A stretch of 16,457 nt of DNA from JBGPBY01 sp041481485 (GCA_041481485.1 JBGPBY010000117.1:1-16457); one strand, 5' to 3'; shown: positions 1-7,385, numbered from the stretch's first letter. Notes: generated from the sequence alone by a model not told the origin. Program-made: numbers and translations.

Positions 1-240
1 AGCGGTTTCATTGAGTTCTTTTTGTACAATCCGCATCTTGTGAATAAAGTCCGCACGACTTTCCGCCCCGCGTGCTTCGGCATAGTTTGAGGCTCCAGCA
101 GTGCCTGACCGCAAGATCTGGTTAGCGATATGTCGGCACTGGAAGTTCCTGGGCAGTTGGCCTGCCAGACGAATTATTCTTGCTGCGAATTCAATGAGTC
201 GTTCCTCCAATTGGTCCGATAGTGCGATCTTATCCTGCAT
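1..240 (-). CDS. Four-helix-bundle protein (23S rRNA intervening-sequence type), truncated at the window edge
   Basis: This minus-strand reading frame starts at an ATG at 238-240 and stays open to base 1, so the C-terminus lies outside the window. The 80 visible residues show the pattern of the small four-helix-bundle family once called 23S rRNA intervening-sequence proteins: LEERLIEFAARIIRLAGQLP, then a helix ending RSGTAGASNYAEARGAESRA, then DFIHKMRIVQKELNETA. Full members are about 115-125 residues, so roughly a third is missing. The family function is not settled; members occur both inside rRNA insertions and as free-standing genes, and this one is free-standing. No good ribosome site precedes the ATG, and the frame is open further upstream with a GTG at 268-270 as another possible start. 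It is transcribed away from the polysaccharide operon and is probably unrelated to it. Confidence 0.8.
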   Translation of the reverse strand, partial: MQDKIALSDQLEERLIEFAARIIRLAGQLPRNFQCRHIANQILRSGTAGASNYAEARGAESRADFIHKMRIVQKELNETA

Positions 241-279
241 CGCCGGAACGAGTGGCAATCCGGCTTCCACTTCGGATGA

Positions 280-307
280 GAATTGAGCATTGGGAATTGA
301 ACATTGG
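280..307. repeat. Two-copy 14-bp tandem repeat upstream of the four-helix-bundle gene
   Basis: GAATTGAGCATTGG (280-293) is followed directly by GAATTGAACATTGG (294-307), differing at one base. The repeat lies 40 bp upstream of the four-helix-bundle ATG. From memory, A/T-rich short direct repeats of this kind are often found beside genes of this family; that link is an impression and was not computed. Confidence 0.7.
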
Positions 308-545
308 TCAGATCCTCGCTCTAGTGCCGAACAGATACTGCCAGGCAATTCTCTTGATCTGTCGCCGCTACTCGGATCATTGATTTTTTTGCCTGGATTT
401 CCACCGGCTGACGCCGTTGGCTAAGGGACCTGCCGCCGCTTACTCGGCTGAGAACGCGACCGGCACGCCCGGTCCGCTGTATGTCAAGTCGGTGCATGAC
501 CCGGCAAAATACGTCACTGTATTTATGAATTGAAGTACTAAGAGT

Positions 546-573
546 TTGAATGGCCAGACTCTCTCGATATGCT
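546..573 (+). promoter_or_regulatory. Possible sigma-70-type promoter for the exporter/glycosyltransferase operon
   Basis: TTGAAT (546-551) resembles a -35 box (4 of 6 to TTGACA). After a 16-bp spacer comes TATGCT (568-573), 4 of 6 to TATAAT including the first A and final T. Transcription would start near 580, leaving a leader of about 65 nt before the Wzm start at 645. The match is moderate and nothing but sequence supports it. Confidence 0.35.
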
Positions 574-608
574 TACTACTTTAAAAACATTCAACTTCGT
601 GAGAGTCT
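556..608. repeat. Inverted repeat flanking the putative -10 box of the exporter operon
   Basis: AGACTCTCTCG (556-566) and CGTGAGAGTCT (598-608) are inverted repeats matching at 10 of 11 positions, placed on either side of the possible -10 box (568-573). A second, perfect 7-bp inverted repeat, ACTTCGT (594-600) and ACGAAGT (614-620), shares bases 598-600 with the first, so the two pairings exclude each other. They could be an operator, a leader hairpin, or chance. Confidence 0.4.
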
Positions 609-644
609 CGTTGACGAAGTGAACGTTTTTAATAAGGGCTGACA

Positions 645-1520
645 ATGGCAATTGCCGAACCCAGGATTCCCAGAGCCGAACCAGAACCGTTGCCGGAAGC
701 GATACCCGTCATCCGAATCGAACATACGAGCGGATGGCTGAAGCTTGGCCTCCGGGATTTGTGGGAACACCGGGAATTGCTTTACTTTCTGGTCTGGCGC
801 GATGTAAAGGTCCGGTATAAGCAGACCGTTCTGGGAGCGGCATGGGCAATCCTCCAGCCCGTCATGAGCATGGTCATCTTTACAGTGATTTTCAGCATCA
901 TCGCCAAAATGCCCTCAGACGGTTTTCCGTATCCGATCTTCTCCTTTGCGGCGTTGCTCCCCTGGACCTATTTTTCAGGTGCTCTGGGCCGCGTCACTTC
1001 CAGTGTTGTCGGAAATGCTCAGCTTGTGTCCAAGGTGTACTTCCCGCGCCTTATCATTCCCCTGGCCGGCGTCGTATCCGGACTGGTCGATTTTGCAATT
1101 TCGTTTGTCGTTCTGATTGCGATGATGATTTATTACCGGATTCAGCCGACCTGGGCCATCGTGACGTTGCCCCTCTTTCTGATTCTTGCCACGGCAACGG
1201 CGCTGGGTATCGGCCTCTGGCTTGCGGCACTGAACACCAGGTATCGCGATGTCGGATACATCATTCCCTTTCTGATTCAATTCTGGATGTATGCGTGTCC
1301 GGTCATCTATGCGGTGAGCGCTGTGCCCGAGCGATGGCGTCTGCTTTACAGCCTCAATCCGATGGTCGGAGTGATTGAAGGATTCCGCTGGGCACTGCTG
1401 GGGAATGCGCATCCGAATTTTAGTGTTATGGCTGTCAGTTCGATCATCCTTCTGGTCTTATTGTTCGGTGGACTTGTTTACTTCAAGCGGATGGAGCGGA
1501 CTTTCGCAGACCTGGTTTAA
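645..1520 (+). CDS. wzm: ABC-2 type polysaccharide export permease (Wzm-like)
   Basis: Inner-membrane half of an ABC exporter that moves lipid-linked polysaccharide (O-antigen, teichoic acid or similar) out of the cytoplasm. The 291 residues follow the ABC-2 permease plan. There is a proline-rich cytoplasmic N-terminus (1-30), then the family signature around 40-72, including EHRELLYFLVWRDVKVRYKQ and TVLGAAWAILQP, then about six hydrophobic segments starting near residues 66, 98, 138, 170, 205 and 260. A charged tail, FKRMERTFADLV, ends the protein as in many Wzm/TagG proteins. The ATG has a weak AAGGG site 7 bp upstream. The Wzt-like ATPase begins 9 bp after the stop, the usual pair arrangement. 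The subclass (Wzm versus TagG/KpsM) cannot be fixed from sequence, but the partner ATPase with a C-terminal domain favours the Wzm/O-antigen type. Confidence 0.95.
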   Translation: MAIAEPRIPRAEPEPLPEAIPVIRIEHTSGWLKLGLRDLWEHRELLYFLVWRDVKVRYKQTVLGAAWAILQPVMSMVIFTVIFSIIAKMPSDGFPYPIFSFAALLPWTYFSGALGRVTSSVVGNAQLVSKVYFPRLIIPLAGVVSGLVDFAISFVVLIAMMIYYRIQPTWAIVTLPLFLILATATALGIGLWLAALNTRYRDVGYIIPFLIQFWMYACPVIYAVSAVPERWRLLYSLNPMVGVIEGFRWALLGNAHPNFSVMAVSSIILLVLLFGGLVYFKRMERTFADLV

Positions 1521-1529
1521 GCCTCGATC

Positions 1530-2786
1530 ATGAGTGACCTAGCAATTAAAGTAGACCATCTCTCCAAGCAGTATCAGATTGGCCTGAAAGCCGCACAGCA
1601 CGACACGTTGAGGGATCATCTGGTTAGCGGCTTCAGTTCTATGTTTCGCAAAAACGGCAAGTCCGGTGAGAGACAGGATCAATTCTGGGCGCTGAAAGAC
1701 GTTTCGTTCGACGTCAACCGCGGCGAGGCGATCGGACTCATTGGCAGAAACGGCGCCGGCAAGAGCACATTTCTCAAAATCCTTTCGCGTATCACGGAGC
1801 CCACCTCCGGCTTTGCCGAAATTCACGGACGGGTGGCTTCATTGCTGGAAGTGGGAACGGGGTTTCACGGGGAACTGACTGGACGGGAAAATATTTATCT
1901 CAACGGCGCAATTCTAGGCATGAAACATGCCGAGATAAACCGTAAGTTCGATGAGATTGTCGCGTTTTCAGAAGTTGAAAAGTTTATCGACACCCCGGTA
2001 AAGCGATACTCCAGCGGCATGTATGTCCGTCTGGCCTTCGCCGTTGCTGCCCATCTCGAACCGGAGATTCTGATCGTGGACGAGGTTCTCGCCGTTGGCG
2101 ATTACGAATTTCAAAAGAAATGTCTGGGCAAAATGGACAATGTGGCGAAAACCGGACGCACTGTGCTTTACGTCAGTCACAGTATGGAGTCCATTACGCG
2201 GCTGTGTACTCGAGTCATCCTGCTGGAAAACGGCCAGATCTCACGGGACGGCGATCCCAACGAAGTCGTGCAGGATTATCTTGGCCGCGGGCTTACCGGA
2301 ACCGTCGGACTGTACAGTCAGACCGTTCCACCCAATCCAAAACAGGATGCGTGGATCAGCCGTGTCGAACTGCTGGACGACGCCGGAGCCAATCGTGAAA
2401 GCTTTGTGACCGGCGAACCCATGCGATTCCGGATCTCGTTTGAATTGACGTATCCAAGTTCGTACGTCGAAGTTGGTCTGGCCCTTACGAATCAAAAGGG
2501 AATTGAAATCGCCGCACCGAACTCGAGACAGCAATATGGGCTGATTCGAGGCAACAAGGGGACGAACACGGTGGAATGCCGGTGGGACGGTCCGCCACTG
2601 ACAACGAAGCGGTATCACCTGAGAGTCGATCTGGGCGACTATCATCGGAATATGGACTCGGTCGAGAACGCCGTCATTTTTCAGGTTGAAGCGGCGGACT
2701 ACTTTGGTACCGGAAAATTGCCGAATCCCAATCTGGCCGTTCTCAGCAAGTGTTCGTGGCAGAGACTGGACGAGGATCGAGCATGA
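1530..2786 (+). CDS. wzt: Polysaccharide ABC transporter ATPase with C-terminal glycan-binding domain (Wzt-like)
   Basis: Cytoplasmic ATPase that powers the Wzm-like permease. The nucleotide-binding domain covers about residues 1-250: Walker A GRNGAGKST at 72-80, signature YSSGMYVRLAFA at 160-171, Walker B EILIVDEVLAVGD at 179-191 with the presumed catalytic Glu185, and switch His217 in VSHS. The LLEVGTGFHGELTGREN segment (105-121) is typical of the polysaccharide/teichoic-acid subfamily. Residues about 258-418 form a beta-rich extension with the Wzt C-terminal pattern. In studied Wzt proteins that domain binds the capped end of the glycan and gates export, so a terminally modified chain is a reasonable inference here. 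No obvious capping methyltransferase lies in this window. The 418-residue length fits two-domain Wzt proteins. The stop overlaps the next start as ATGA (2783-2786). Confidence 0.95.
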   Translation: MSDLAIKVDHLSKQYQIGLKAAQHDTLRDHLVSGFSSMFRKNGKSGERQDQFWALKDVSFDVNRGEAIGLIGRNGAGKSTFLKILSRITEPTSGFAEIHGRVASLLEVGTGFHGELTGRENIYLNGAILGMKHAEINRKFDEIVAFSEVEKFIDTPVKRYSSGMYVRLAFAVAAHLEPEILIVDEVLAVGDYEFQKKCLGKMDNVAKTGRTVLYVSHSMESITRLCTRVILLENGQISRDGDPNEVVQDYLGRGLTGTVGLYSQTVPPNPKQDAWISRVELLDDAGANRESFVTGEPMRFRISFELTYPSSYVEVGLALTNQKGIEIAAPNSRQQYGLIRGNKGTNTVECRWDGPPLTTKRYHLRVDLGDYHRNMDSVENAVIFQVEAADYFGTGKLPNPNLAVLSKCSWQRLDEDRA

Positions 2787-3703
2787 ACGCAAAGGTCAGC
2801 GTTGTCCTGCCCATTCGTTACGTCCATTGGGATTGGTTAAAGCGCTCCATATCCAGTGTGCTCGAACAGGACTATCCCAACCTCGAGCTCATTGTGGTCA
2901 ACGATGAAGCCACCGAAAACATTGATGATCTGATTCGTTCGTTTGGGATCCGCAAATATGTGAAGAACGATCGCAACCGGAAACTGCCGTACTCGTTGAA
3001 CCGGGGATTCGAAGTCGCCGATGGGGAGTACCATTCGTGGACTTCTGCGGACAACTACATGTTTCCGGGCATGATCACGAGACTGGTAGAAGAGCTCGAA
3101 CACCAGAATGTATCGATTGTTTGCGGGCGCAGCATCGTCACCGATGAAAACGACGTCCTTCACGATTTATCCGGCAGTGACATACGCACGGCGACCATCG
3201 CTTCGTGCGATCTGAATGCGCCGCGAATTGAGCCTCGCTTTACGTACTACAGCAGTCTGGGCGCATGTTTTCTTTACCGCAAGGAAGTCTGGGAAGACTT
3301 GCGCGGATACGATGAAGCACGGCACGGATCAGAGGACTTCGATTTCTGGTTAAGAGCGTCGCACAAATTCACGATAGGCCGCATTCCATGGTCTGTAGCG
3401 CCGCTTTACGCTTATCGGACCCACTCCAATTCCATGTCCAGTACCGTGCCATATTGTTTTTCGAAGGCGCGGGTAAGCGTCCTGAAACGCGAAGTGCGCA
3501 GGCACCCCGAAAATCCTGACTTAAAAAAGGCGCTGGACTATCACCGCTCTCAGGTTCCCAAAGAAAAAATGGGGAAGGTCGTGTGGTCTTACGTTGAACC
3601 CATTTACGTGCGTTCCGTTCAACAGGTGCCGGCTCCATTGAAGCGGGGAATTCGCTCGCTCCTGAGAAGCAGCAGACGCCTGTTTTCGGAATCCACAAGA
3701 TGA
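2783..3703 (+). CDS. Family 2 glycosyltransferase
   Basis: Likely transfers a sugar from a nucleotide sugar onto the growing glycan in the cytoplasm. The start is placed at 2783, inside an ATGA overlap with the Wzt stop. This gives 306 residues beginning MNAKVSVVLPIRYVHWDWLK, the standard GT-A opening. An upstream in-frame ATG at 2750 would add 11 residues within Wzt and is less likely. The GT-A fold reads: VSVVLP strand, SISSVLEQDYPNLELIVVND (23-42), then YSLNRGFEVADGEYHSWTSA. Where most members carry DXD, this one reads TSADN (88-92). GSEDFDFWLRAS (172-183) is the usual acceptor-side ED motif. The C-terminal 80 residues are basic and carry no membrane segment. The stop overlaps the next gene as ATGA (3700-3703). 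Donor and acceptor are unknown. Confidence 0.9.
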   Translation: MNAKVSVVLPIRYVHWDWLKRSISSVLEQDYPNLELIVVNDEATENIDDLIRSFGIRKYVKNDRNRKLPYSLNRGFEVADGEYHSWTSADNYMFPGMITRLVEELEHQNVSIVCGRSIVTDENDVLHDLSGSDIRTATIASCDLNAPRIEPRFTYYSSLGACFLYRKEVWEDLRGYDEARHGSEDFDFWLRASHKFTIGRIPWSVAPLYAYRTHSNSMSSTVPYCFSKARVSVLKREVRRHPENPDLKKALDYHRSQVPKEKMGKVVWSYVEPIYVRSVQQVPAPLKRGIRSLLRSSRRLFSESTR

Positions 3704-4845
3704 CCGGAAGTCGAAAGATAGCAGTTTGCAGCAGCGGAAATCCTCTGGCTTCTTCAACGTGGTCGGGAACGCCATCGAACCTTTGCCGCGTATTGAAGGA
3801 ATGGGGACGGCTGGACGCGACGCTCGATTCGACCGGTTACGCACCGGTTCGGATCAAACGCGCTGTCGATCTGGTCGCCCGTACGTACTACCGGTGCTCG
3901 ATCGATATCGATCGCGGCAAGTTCCATCGGTACCTGCGTGGCAGATACGTGAACGAATTTTTCAAGTCTCAAAACTCAAAGGATGTGCTGCACACCGGTA
4001 CCTTCGATCTGCCTCTACCCGTCGTGCCTTCGGAAACCCGTCACTTTCTGTTTTGCGATTCGACCTGGGATCTTTGGCGCCGAGTCATTCCCAGTATCAA
4101 TCTTTATAGCGAGAAATTACTGGCGGATGCCGAGCGTCTGGAGGACGCATCTTATCGGCAGATGATGCATGTGTTTACCATCAGTGAATACGTGCGGCAG
4201 AATCTGATCGCCCACTTTCAGATTCGGCCGGAACGGATCACCGTGGTCGGTACCGGCAGAGGCGCCATTCAGCCTTATAACGGTCCAAAGGAATACCAGA
4301 ACCATACCATCCTGTTTGTGGCCAAAGGACGTTTTGAAGACAAAGGATGCGTGCTGTTGCTCGAAGCCCTGAAGCTGGCCCGCCAGCGCGAGCCTCGTCT
4401 GCATCTGATTGTTGTTGGCGATGAACGCAGCCGCAAGGTTGCGGACGGTATTCCCAATGTCGAAGTGCATGGCTATGTCGCCCTCGAAACATTGCAGTCC
4501 TTTTTCAACCGGGCATCGTTGTTTGCCATGCCTGCTCTGAATGAACCGTGGGGGCTCGTCTTCCTCGAGGCATTGAGCTGCAAAACTCCGGTCCTCGGAT
4601 TGAATCGAAATGCGCTGCCTGAGATCACTCAGCAGGGCAGGTTCGGATTCTGTATCGACGACCCCACGCCGGCAGGCGTCGCGGCCGGGCTTCTTGAGGC
4701 TTTCCGGGCTCCGGAGCGGCTCGCAAAGATGGGCGCCGAAGGGCAGGAGTACTGTTTGCGGACATTCACGTGGGAGAACACCGTAAAACGGATTGTGGAA
4801 GGAATTGACAACTGTGATGCGCGCTCTGGTCGTAACAACAATTAA
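3700..4845 (+). CDS. Family 4 glycosyltransferase (GT-B fold)
   Basis: A 381-residue GT-B enzyme, presumably adding a sugar with retention of configuration. The C-terminal donor domain is clear: ILFVAKGRFEDKG (204-216) supplies the basic phosphate-binding residues (Lys209, Lys215), and NEPWGLVFLE (281-290) is the EX7E motif with Glu282 and Glu290. The N-terminal domain is less typical. It has SSGNPLASSTWSGTPSNL (11-28) in place of the glycine-rich loop and an HTGTFD segment near 98. The ATG lies in an ATGA overlap with the GT2 gene, so the two are translationally coupled. The 3' end overlaps the following gene by about 29 bp. Donor sugar and linkage cannot be deduced. Confidence 0.9.
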   Translation: MTGSRKIAVCSSGNPLASSTWSGTPSNLCRVLKEWGRLDATLDSTGYAPVRIKRAVDLVARTYYRCSIDIDRGKFHRYLRGRYVNEFFKSQNSKDVLHTGTFDLPLPVVPSETRHFLFCDSTWDLWRRVIPSINLYSEKLLADAERLEDASYRQMMHVFTISEYVRQNLIAHFQIRPERITVVGTGRGAIQPYNGPKEYQNHTILFVAKGRFEDKGCVLLLEALKLARQREPRLHLIVVGDERSRKVADGIPNVEVHGYVALETLQSFFNRASLFAMPALNEPWGLVFLEALSCKTPVLGLNRNALPEITQQGRFGFCIDDPTPAGVAAGLLEAFRAPERLAKMGAEGQEYCLRTFTWENTVKRIVEGIDNCDARSGRNNN

Positions 4846-5827
4846 TTCTCCCAATAAAATTCTGCGCCAATTGGCAGACGGGGCCCATGCCCATGGCGTT
4901 CGCTTCCTGGTGATCGGCGATACGAAGACTCCCGCAGATTTCAAGCTTGGCCACGCCGATTATCTTTCAGTGGCGGATCAGGTCCGGCAGTTTCCGGAGT
5001 TCTGCAGCGTACTTCCGACGAAACACTATTCCCGGAAAAATGTGGGGTATCTGGCCGCAATTGCCGAGGGCGCGACTGAGATACAGGAAACGGACGATGA
5101 CAATATCCCGTATCCGTCATTCTGGGATCCATTCCCGGAACAGTTCAACGTCGAGTCGATCGGGCAGGATGCCTCTGCTCCGTGGTTCAATGTATATGGC
5201 CGGTTTACGAAGACCCGAATCTGGCCAAGAGGCTACCCGCTGCAGTTCCTGCAAGCGAACGGGACGCCGCCACGGAATTCCGTTTCAAAAGTGACACGGG
5301 CTTGGATTGCGCAGGGGCTGGCCAATGAAAATCCCGATGTCGATGCGGTCTTTCGGCTGACGCACGATCTTCCCGTCAACTTCGAAGACCGGCAACCGGT
5401 TTTGCTCGATTCCGGGGTGTGGTGTCCATTCAATTCGCAAAATACGGTATTCCGCCGTGAAGCATTTCCACTGCTGTATCTGCCATCAAAGTGTAGCTTC
5501 CGCATGACCGATATCTGGCGATCATTCATCGCCCAGCGCTGCCTCTGGGAAATGGGAGAAGGCGTGGTCTTCCATGCGGCAACGGTGTTTCAGGAGAGGA
5601 ACGAGCACGATTTGCTGCGTGACTTTGCCGATGAAGTTCCAGGCTATCTATTGAACGACAAGATTCGTCTCGCGCTGGAGAACTGCCGTCTGGAACGGCA
5701 GGATATGTTGCGAAATCTAGCGCTGTGTTACGAAGCCCTGGTCCGGGAAGAATTGCTGCCGCCGGAAGAACTTCCGATCGTGGCCGCATGGTGTAGGGAG
5801 TTTGAAGAACGGATGAAGAAGAATTAA
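4817..5827 (+). CDS. STELLO/DUF288-type glycosyltransferase
   Basis: I read this as a bacterial member of the STELLO (DUF288) family, GT-A-like proteins known in plants as Golgi partners of cellulose synthase and present as uncharacterised genes in bacteria. The family-like core is KNVGYLAAIAEGATEIQETD (74-93) leading into the acidic DDDN at 93-96, the likely metal/nucleotide-sugar site. The start at 4817 gives MRALVVTTINSPNKILRQLA, a proper first strand and helix, for 336 residues. It has a GGAAGGA site about 13 bp upstream and overlaps the GT4 gene by 29 bp. An in-frame ATG at 4793 would add eight residues. No signal peptide or membrane span is seen, so it acts in the cytoplasm. It closes the plus-strand operon. 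A GT75-like or other unclassified transferase is the main alternative. Confidence 0.8.
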   Translation: MRALVVTTINSPNKILRQLADGAHAHGVRFLVIGDTKTPADFKLGHADYLSVADQVRQFPEFCSVLPTKHYSRKNVGYLAAIAEGATEIQETDDDNIPYPSFWDPFPEQFNVESIGQDASAPWFNVYGRFTKTRIWPRGYPLQFLQANGTPPRNSVSKVTRAWIAQGLANENPDVDAVFRLTHDLPVNFEDRQPVLLDSGVWCPFNSQNTVFRREAFPLLYLPSKCSFRMTDIWRSFIAQRCLWEMGEGVVFHAATVFQERNEHDLLRDFADEVPGYLLNDKIRLALENCRLERQDMLRNLALCYEALVREELLPPEELPIVAAWCREFEERMKKN

Positions 5828-5868
5828 CTCAGAGACGCCCAACAGATAGTCGATGAACGTCTCCGAGT
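5827..5868. terminator. Hairpin between the two convergent operons (possible bidirectional terminator)
   Basis: ACTCAGAGACG (5827-5837) and CGTCTCCGAGT (5858-5868) form an 11-bp stem with one mismatch and a 20-nt loop. The stem begins on the last base of the plus-operon stop codon and ends 12 bp before the stop of the minus-strand beta-helix gene. The flanking T-runs are poor (TCATTT on plus; TTAATTCTTCTTC on minus), so it may be a weak terminator or an RNA 3'-end stabiliser. Confidence 0.5.
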
Positions 5869-5879
5869 CATTTCCCGCC

Positions 5880-7163
5880 TTAATGTGACGCCTTGACCGA
5901 TACCGTCGGTAGCACACCGTCCGCTGGCGGCTGCGATCCAAATTCGTAGGCACCAATGTCAAATGCGCTGCCAGCCGGCCGTGAGGCTCCCCTGAAATCA
6001 GTTCCCAGGACTGATGAGACGTTGGCTCCTGCGTCAATCGCCGAACTGGAGGACTGCAGAGTGAAATCGCCAATGGCTGAATTGGTGAATCGAGGATCGG
6101 AAGTAAGGTTGTTTGAGAAAATCGATCCGGTGCCCGAATCGGAAATAGCCTGGCCGACATTGCCGAAGAAAATATTGTTTCTGACGATTGTTCCTGTCGC
6201 AAAGCGGTCCACAATCTGCAAACCCGTGTACCCGCCGAACTCCGTGTTGTTATACACCCCGCACTGAAGGCATGTCCCGTTGATCTGGATATTGGTGGCG
6301 CCGTTTCCGTAGAGGACGCTGTTGTAGATCACGTTATTTGTGCCGTTGGCCAGAACGATGCCGCCTCCACCATTTCCGATTAGAGGGGACGCCGATGTAT
6401 TGAGATTATTGCGGAAGATTCGAGCATTCCTGACGACGTTGTTGCTGTTTGTGATCGAACCGCTATCGAAAATCTGGATTCCGTAGCCTCCGTTGTCATG
6501 GTATGACCCTCCATCAATCAGACAATTCCCATCGGTCAGATAGACCCCATGTCCACGCGGGTGTGAAGGGCTTTGGTCCAAACCATTGTCGTGCGAGTTT
6601 ACGTTGAGCAATTCCCAAAATCTGCCATGGGGTATGATGCCCTCTCGCTGAGCGTTTTTGCATTCCACATCCTGCAGTCGAACGTGATCTACGGACAATC
6701 CCGCAGCGCACAAAGATGTACTGGAGCCTCGCGCAGCATCCAGGACTACACCTTGCAGGACGAAGTAGATATCTTCACGTGACGGATAGGATTTTGTACC
6801 GAAACCAAAAATGGTCTCCTGGCCGGTATTGATCAAAGTGACCAATTCCCCAGGATAACTGCGAAGCGTCAGAGCATTATTCCAGGAGGTGCAACGTTGA
6901 TTTGTGCCGACTCCACCATCGTACGTCCCGGCCCGGAGATAAACGGTATCGCCACAAGATGCCGCATTGACACCTCGCTGAGCCGTTCGAAAGGGCTGAT
7001 TGATGGTTCCTGGATTGCTGTCGTTGCCGTTTGGTGCAACGTAATAACTATTACCGGTGGCGAGTAACGTTGAGGACTGCGCGAGAAAATAGAGTGCTGT
7101 AAGAAAAATAACGAACGATAAACCTTCCCATTTCAATAAGTTAATTCGGGGGACAAAGCCCAT
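5880..7163 (-). CDS. Secreted right-handed parallel beta-helix protein A with choice-of-anchor Q-like tail
   Basis: A 427-residue exported protein. Basic residues followed by a hydrophobic segment at about 14-36 form a signal peptide or N-terminal anchor. SYYVAPNGNDSNPGTINQPF (39-58) and GDTVYLRAGTYDGG (71-84) are the usual opening of pectate-lyase-like beta-helix domains. Asn- and Gly-rich coils run from about 95 to 360, with turns such as NGGYGIQIF and NNVIYNSVLYGNG. The end, SSAIDAG (374-380) to FDIGAYEF (401-408), matches what I know as the choice-of-anchor Q region. Relatives bind or cut polysaccharides, but no catalytic residues can be assigned. The start has a strong GAGGAGG site (7169-7175). 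Placement in a glycan locus suggests an extracellular or periplasmic polysaccharide role. It is a distant paralogue of the protein encoded at 11015-12358. Confidence 0.9.
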   Translation of the reverse strand: MGFVPRINLLKWEGLSFVIFLTALYFLAQSSTLLATGNSYYVAPNGNDSNPGTINQPFRTAQRGVNAASCGDTVYLRAGTYDGGVGTNQRCTSWNNALTLRSYPGELVTLINTGQETIFGFGTKSYPSREDIYFVLQGVVLDAARGSSTSLCAAGLSVDHVRLQDVECKNAQREGIIPHGRFWELLNVNSHDNGLDQSPSHPRGHGVYLTDGNCLIDGGSYHDNGGYGIQIFDSGSITNSNNVVRNARIFRNNLNTSASPLIGNGGGGIVLANGTNNVIYNSVLYGNGATNIQINGTCLQCGVYNNTEFGGYTGLQIVDRFATGTIVRNNIFFGNVGQAISDSGTGSIFSNNLTSDPRFTNSAIGDFTLQSSSSAIDAGANVSSVLGTDFRGASRPAGSAFDIGAYEFGSQPPADGVLPTVSVKASH

Positions 7164-7272
7164 TGCGACCTCCTCAAACTTTCAGTAGCGGAATCCGTAG
7201 CTTTCAAAATTCGATATCAAAGACCTCTGCATCTTTGGGGCGGGGCCGGCATTCCGTTGCCAGACTTCAACG

Positions 7273-7301
7273 GGTATTCAGAAGTCTTGAGCATCTGTCA
7301 A
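7273..7301 (-). promoter_or_regulatory. Possible promoter of beta-helix gene A
   Basis: On the minus strand a perfect TTGACA (7301-7296) is followed after 17 bp by AATACC (7278-7273), a weak -10 box (3 of 6). A second TTGACA (7312-7307) lies 11 bp upstream as a direct repeat. AGACTTC/GAAGTCT (7262-7268 and 7281-7287) form a perfect 7-bp inverted repeat over the -10 region. Transcription from here would leave a leader of about 100 nt before the start at 7163. Confidence 0.35.
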
Positions 7302-7385
7302 AAAACTGTCAAAGCGAGCGTACAGCCTACCTCGAAATTGAATCTCGCACAACTGTCGGATGATGTTCGAATAAGCGCACGGGCG

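Larger units (their letters stand above)
241..644. other. Gene-poor intergenic region between the four-helix-bundle gene and the exporter operon
   Basis: No convincing gene is seen in these 404 bases. They hold a 14-bp tandem repeat (280-307), a run of seven T (384-390), a 50-codon open stretch without a start codon (384-533), and a promoter-like sequence with inverted repeats just before the Wzm gene (546-620). The 50-codon stretch has coding-like composition, with a tail reading PLYVKSVHDPAKYVTVFMN, and might be the end of a decayed gene, but I recognise no family. I saw no JUMPstart/ops motif of the kind found upstream of enterobacterial polysaccharide clusters. Confidence 0.6.

Noticed and set aside
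384..533. 50-codon open stretch ending DPAKYVTVFMN, possible gene
   Set aside because: No start codon with a ribosome site and no recognised family; at most a decayed fragment, so it is described under the intergenic region only.
610..636. TTGACG followed by TAATAA as a second promoter for the Wzm gene
   Set aside because: The spacer is only about 13-14 bp and the start codon follows almost at once.
2241..2792. Minus-strand open frame of 183 codons
   Set aside because: Antisense to the Wzt C-terminal domain; composition-driven open frame with no family features.
4117..4944. Long minus-strand open frame of 275 codons
   Set aside because: It lies wholly antisense to the GT4 gene with its EX7E motif and the start of the STELLO-like gene, and its translation has no recognisable pattern.
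7246..7263. Sigma-54-like TGGCA...TGC on the minus strand
   Set aside because: The spacing between the GG and GC elements is one base short of the required distance.
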